DNA of 7,853 nucleotides. Origin: an uncultured Spirochaetia bacterium (GTDB lineage Bacteria > Spirochaetota > CALGPD01). A model generated the notes under the pieces. It saw only the letters and a list, made by a program, of their open reading frames with translations. It made no database searches and was not told the DNA's origin. Each line of letters begins with the position of its first letter. The stretch's first letter is position 1. Shown in pieces: positions 5,812 to 7,853 of this stretch. The stretch spans positions 1 through 7,853 of the forward strand of contig CALGPD010000081.1 of assembly GCA_937960625.1 (NCBI GenBank). The letters are read 5' to 3'. The translations under genes were made by a program, and so were the position numbers.

Positions 5812-6348
5812 TTAAACTCCGCCGTCATGAACTGCTAGAACATAATATCTACGTGTTTTATAATCAAAAAATACAGTACCTTTATACATAATAAGGCCCC
5901 ACACTTTGTGTTGATTAGCAGCGTATTCGCTTGAAGTCCAATATCCCACAGTGGTTTGAATATTTAAAAAGCCTTGATTTTGCAGGTATCTGGATTTTGG
6001 ATAATATCCATGCCTAACGAGTTTCTTTAGCTCTGAGATTGTCGGAAGCCTCCAATGATTACGCGTTGCCAGACGCAGTTTTTTGCAATATTTCACGGCT
6101 GTTTTCCAAGTTACTCTACCTAAAGGATTACCGTTTTGGCTCCATATTAAACTCGTTCTCGAGTCAGTAATAGTCCCATTTTGATTGTTATAAAACCGCC
6201 TCCGGGAAACATATCTCCTGCGGTTTCTAATTCTCGAATTAAGTTCAGTTGTATTGAGCTTACGTTCAGGGCTGAAATTTCCTGAAACTATTTTAGTAAA
6301 AACAGCACTCATCAACATTGTCATTAAAACTAATAAAATTTTTTTCAT
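5812..6348 (-). CDS. Secreted DUF1566 (Lcl-type) domain protein
   Basis: The 178-residue protein opens with an apparent signal peptide (MKKILLVLMTMLMSAVF..., cleavage likely near residue 23), so it should be exported. A linker at 39-52 holds eight arginines in fourteen residues. The DUF1566 domain follows (about 57-172): NGTITDSRTSLIWSQNG (57-73), the central TWKTAVKYCKKL...HWRLPTISELKKLV (80-111, with the diagnostic WRLPTISEL), GYWTSSEYA (135-143), and a final strand ending YYVLAVHDGGV. Many relatives end in a 'VRCVR'-like strand; the Cys is absent here, leaving Cys88 as the only cysteine. The domain is common in bacterial surface or secreted proteins and its biochemical role is not established. 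The ATG has a good GGGGAG Shine-Dalgarno (6360-6355). It lies 32 bp behind the exporter gene, so the two are probably one operon. Confidence 0.88.
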   Translation of the reverse strand: MKKILLVLMTMLMSAVFTKIVSGNFSPERKLNTTELNSRIRNRRRYVSRRRFYNNQNGTITDSRTSLIWSQNGNPLGRVTWKTAVKYCKKLRLATRNHWRLPTISELKKLVRHGYYPKSRYLQNQGFLNIQTTVGYWTSSEYAANQHKVWGLIMYKGTVFFDYKTRRYYVLAVHDGGV

Positions 6349-6380
6349 AACTCACTCCCCGTTTTTTTTTCGCTGATATT

Positions 6381-7853
6381 TTAAGTAGCTTCTTCATCAA
6401 TTATATCTTGTTGATTAAAAGATAAATCAAGTCCGCAATGCGGGCAACTCTTTATTCTTTTATTTATCAAACCTTCACATGAAGGACACGTAATCTTAAT
6501 ACGTTTTTTAGGATACAACAGTTTCAAACATACGGGTAACATTATCATTGCTGCCATCAAGCACGTGAAGACTCCTATTGTCATTACCATACCAAGAGAA
6601 AATACACCTTTATGCCTTGCAATCAACAACGCTCCAAAACCTGACATAGTAGTAAGAGCAGTTAATATGACTCCTGTTCCAGTGCTTTTTTCAGCTACCT
6701 GATAATCTCCTCTTTCCTTAAACCGGTGAATCATCTGTACGCCGTTTTCGATACCTATACCAATTAAAATTGGGACAGCGAAAAAATTCGCGAAGTTGAA
6801 ATTCAACCTAAAAAATCCCATTATTATAACTAACCAGAGTAGTCCAAATATAACAGGAATAAGGGCAAATAAAGTATCTATAAAATTTCTAAAGTCTATA
6901 AAAATTATTATAAAAACTATAATGAATGCGAACAATGCCGCTCTTTTGAAACCTACAAGCATAACCTGACGGTTTTCAGCATTTAATACGGCAAGGCCGG
7001 TAACGTTTTTATCAACAGTTCTGAGTTGAGAAACAAACTCTTCCATTTTCTTACCTTCCCACAAGTCATATGGAGAATACGCATAAATAACGTAATTCTT
7101 TTTATGGGACAGAAAACGGTCTTTTAAATCAGAAGGCAATGTTTCTTCAATATTCTTTTCCGTTATTTTGTTGGGATTAAGGCCTTTAATAAACATAGCC
7201 ATTTGCTTGCTAAAACCTTTGAAAAAATCTTTCTGTAAATTAACCAATATCTGTTTAGCCTGTTTAGGATTCTTTGAATTAACCAGATATTTAAATTTTT
7301 TCAATAATGATACTAATTGGATAAGCTGTGCCCGCATTTTAGGTATTTTCTTCTTTCCGATTATGTTTAATAATTCCAATGACAAGGAAAAATATTTTAT
7401 CATTTCATTAAGATTTCTTTTAAATTTTACAAGATTAATATTTGGATTCTTTTTAATAAAACGAATTTTGCCAATCCTTTTTCTAACTGAACGCAAAATT
7501 GCAACTTTTTTGTCCTGATTTACAGGCACAACTCTTAAAATCGAATGCACTTCGCCAACCATAGGAAGCTTTTTAATTTGCTTTACATATTTCTTAACTT
7601 TTTTAATATTATCAACAATAAATGCTCCAAACCATGAAGAAAAATTAGAGTTATCCATTAGTTTATGTTCATACTTAACACTGTCAAGCCCCTCAGCCTG
7701 CAATGCTGATAGATTCAGATTTAAATCAACTCTGGATGCGAGAAAAATAAAACTAAAAGTAATAACTAAAATAGAAATAAATACTATTTTCGGATATTTT
7801 ATAAAAAATTTAAAAAACGAAAACCTTAGAACAAATGCTTTAGATTTCTTATG
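6381..7853 (-). CDS. RND/MMPL-family exporter, C-terminal half with zinc ribbon (cut by right edge)
   Basis: The frame stays open from the right edge to the stop at 6381, giving 490 visible residues. A TTG at 7703 is an in-frame codon, not a likely start, because 50 preceding codons encode a transmembrane helix (about 22-39). A periplasmic domain (about 42-300) and five more helices (about 305-440) follow, which is one RND half. The post-helix stretch with LSALQAEGLDSVKYE and LRVVPVNQDKK resembles the second half of HpnN-like RND proteins, so roughly another 400 residues probably lie outside. These pumps move lipids such as hopanoids between membranes; the substrate here is unknown. The TM-4 box reads LIGIGIENGVQMIHRF, with Glu369 where Asp is usual. 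After the last helix is a cytoplasmic CX2CX10CX2C zinc ribbon (Cys456, 459, 470, 473) and an acidic tail. The DUF1566 gene follows 32 bp downstream. Confidence 0.88.
   Translation of the reverse strand, partial: HKKSKAFVLRFSFFKFFIKYPKIVFISILVITFSFIFLASRVDLNLNLSALQAEGLDSVKYEHKLMDNSNFSSWFGAFIVDNIKKVKKYVKQIKKLPMVGEVHSILRVVPVNQDKKVAILRSVRKRIGKIRFIKKNPNINLVKFKRNLNEMIKYFSLSLELLNIIGKKKIPKMRAQLIQLVSLLKKFKYLVNSKNPKQAKQILVNLQKDFFKGFSKQMAMFIKGLNPNKITEKNIEETLPSDLKDRFLSHKKNYVIYAYSPYDLWEGKKMEEFVSQLRTVDKNVTGLAVLNAENRQVMLVGFKRAALFAFIIVFIIIFIDFRNFIDTLFALIPVIFGLLWLVIIMGFFRLNFNFANFFAVPILIGIGIENGVQMIHRFKERGDYQVAEKSTGTGVILTALTTMSGFGALLIARHKGVFSLGMVMTIGVFTCLMAAMIMLPVCLKLLYPKKRIKITCPSCEGLINKRIKSCPHCGLDLSFNQQDIIDEEAT

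Noticed and set aside
6092..6102. TTTCACG resembling half of a ParB parS site
   Set aside because: Only half of the palindrome is present and it lies in a coding region, so it is expected by chance.
7168..7518. Plus-strand frame inside the exporter gene
   Set aside because: Antisense to the periplasmic domain of the exporter; apparent hydrophobicity comes from complementing Lys/Asn-rich codons.
7701..7703. TTG as the start of the exporter
   Set aside because: Fifty in-frame codons upstream to the window edge encode a basic segment and a transmembrane helix typical of an RND half, so the gene runs off the window.

Overview
The window is a compact, AT-rich bacterial chromosomal segment (roughly one third G+C by eye) with nine protein-coding genes, two of them cut by the window edges. 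Signal peptides, a half RND-type exporter resembling the HpnN (hopanoid/lipid) class and a bactofilin with a membrane-anchored LytM-fold partner point to a diderm bacterium. The LytM protein / bactofilin / YaaR / PSP1 gene set resembles what is known from spirochaetes, but assignment to a spirochaete or to another low-GC uncultured lineage is inference. No phage, IS, CRISPR, tRNA or rRNA genes were seen.

Region 1 (1-1671, minus strand) is a DNA/RNA-metabolism cluster transcribed right to left: a tRNA-dihydrouridine synthase (dus), a DciA/DUF721-like replicative-helicase loader (dciA) overlapping the end of dus, and gyrB, whose ATG overlaps the dciA stop in an ATGA junction. Only the first 125 codons of gyrB are present. 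A 318-bp AT-rich divergent intergenic region (1672-1989) follows. It carries a near-consensus sigma70 promoter with an extended -10 for the rightward operon.

Region 2 (1990-4769, plus strand) is a tight four-gene operon: a membrane-anchored coiled-coil protein with a LytM/M23 domain whose zinc-binding and catalytic residues all appear to be replaced, a bactofilin, a YaaR (DUF327) protein overlapping the bactofilin by 4 bp, and a RicT/YaaT-type PSP1 protein with two CX4CC cysteine motifs. It couples a cytoskeleton-guided envelope module to the YaaR-RicT pair known from Firmicutes.

Region 3 (4780-7853, minus strand) holds a stand-alone ParB-like protein with a long C-terminal coiled coil, convergent with ricT, then a 252-bp AT-rich gap, a secreted DUF1566 protein, and the C-terminal half of an RND/MMPL exporter (HpnN-like) carrying a C-terminal zinc ribbon. 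The exporter frame stays open to the right edge, so its N-terminal half lies outside. The exporter and the DUF1566 gene are probably co-transcribed.

The most notable points are the apparently catalytically dead LytM partner of the bactofilin, its operon linkage to YaaR and RicT, and the zinc-ribbon extension on the exporter.
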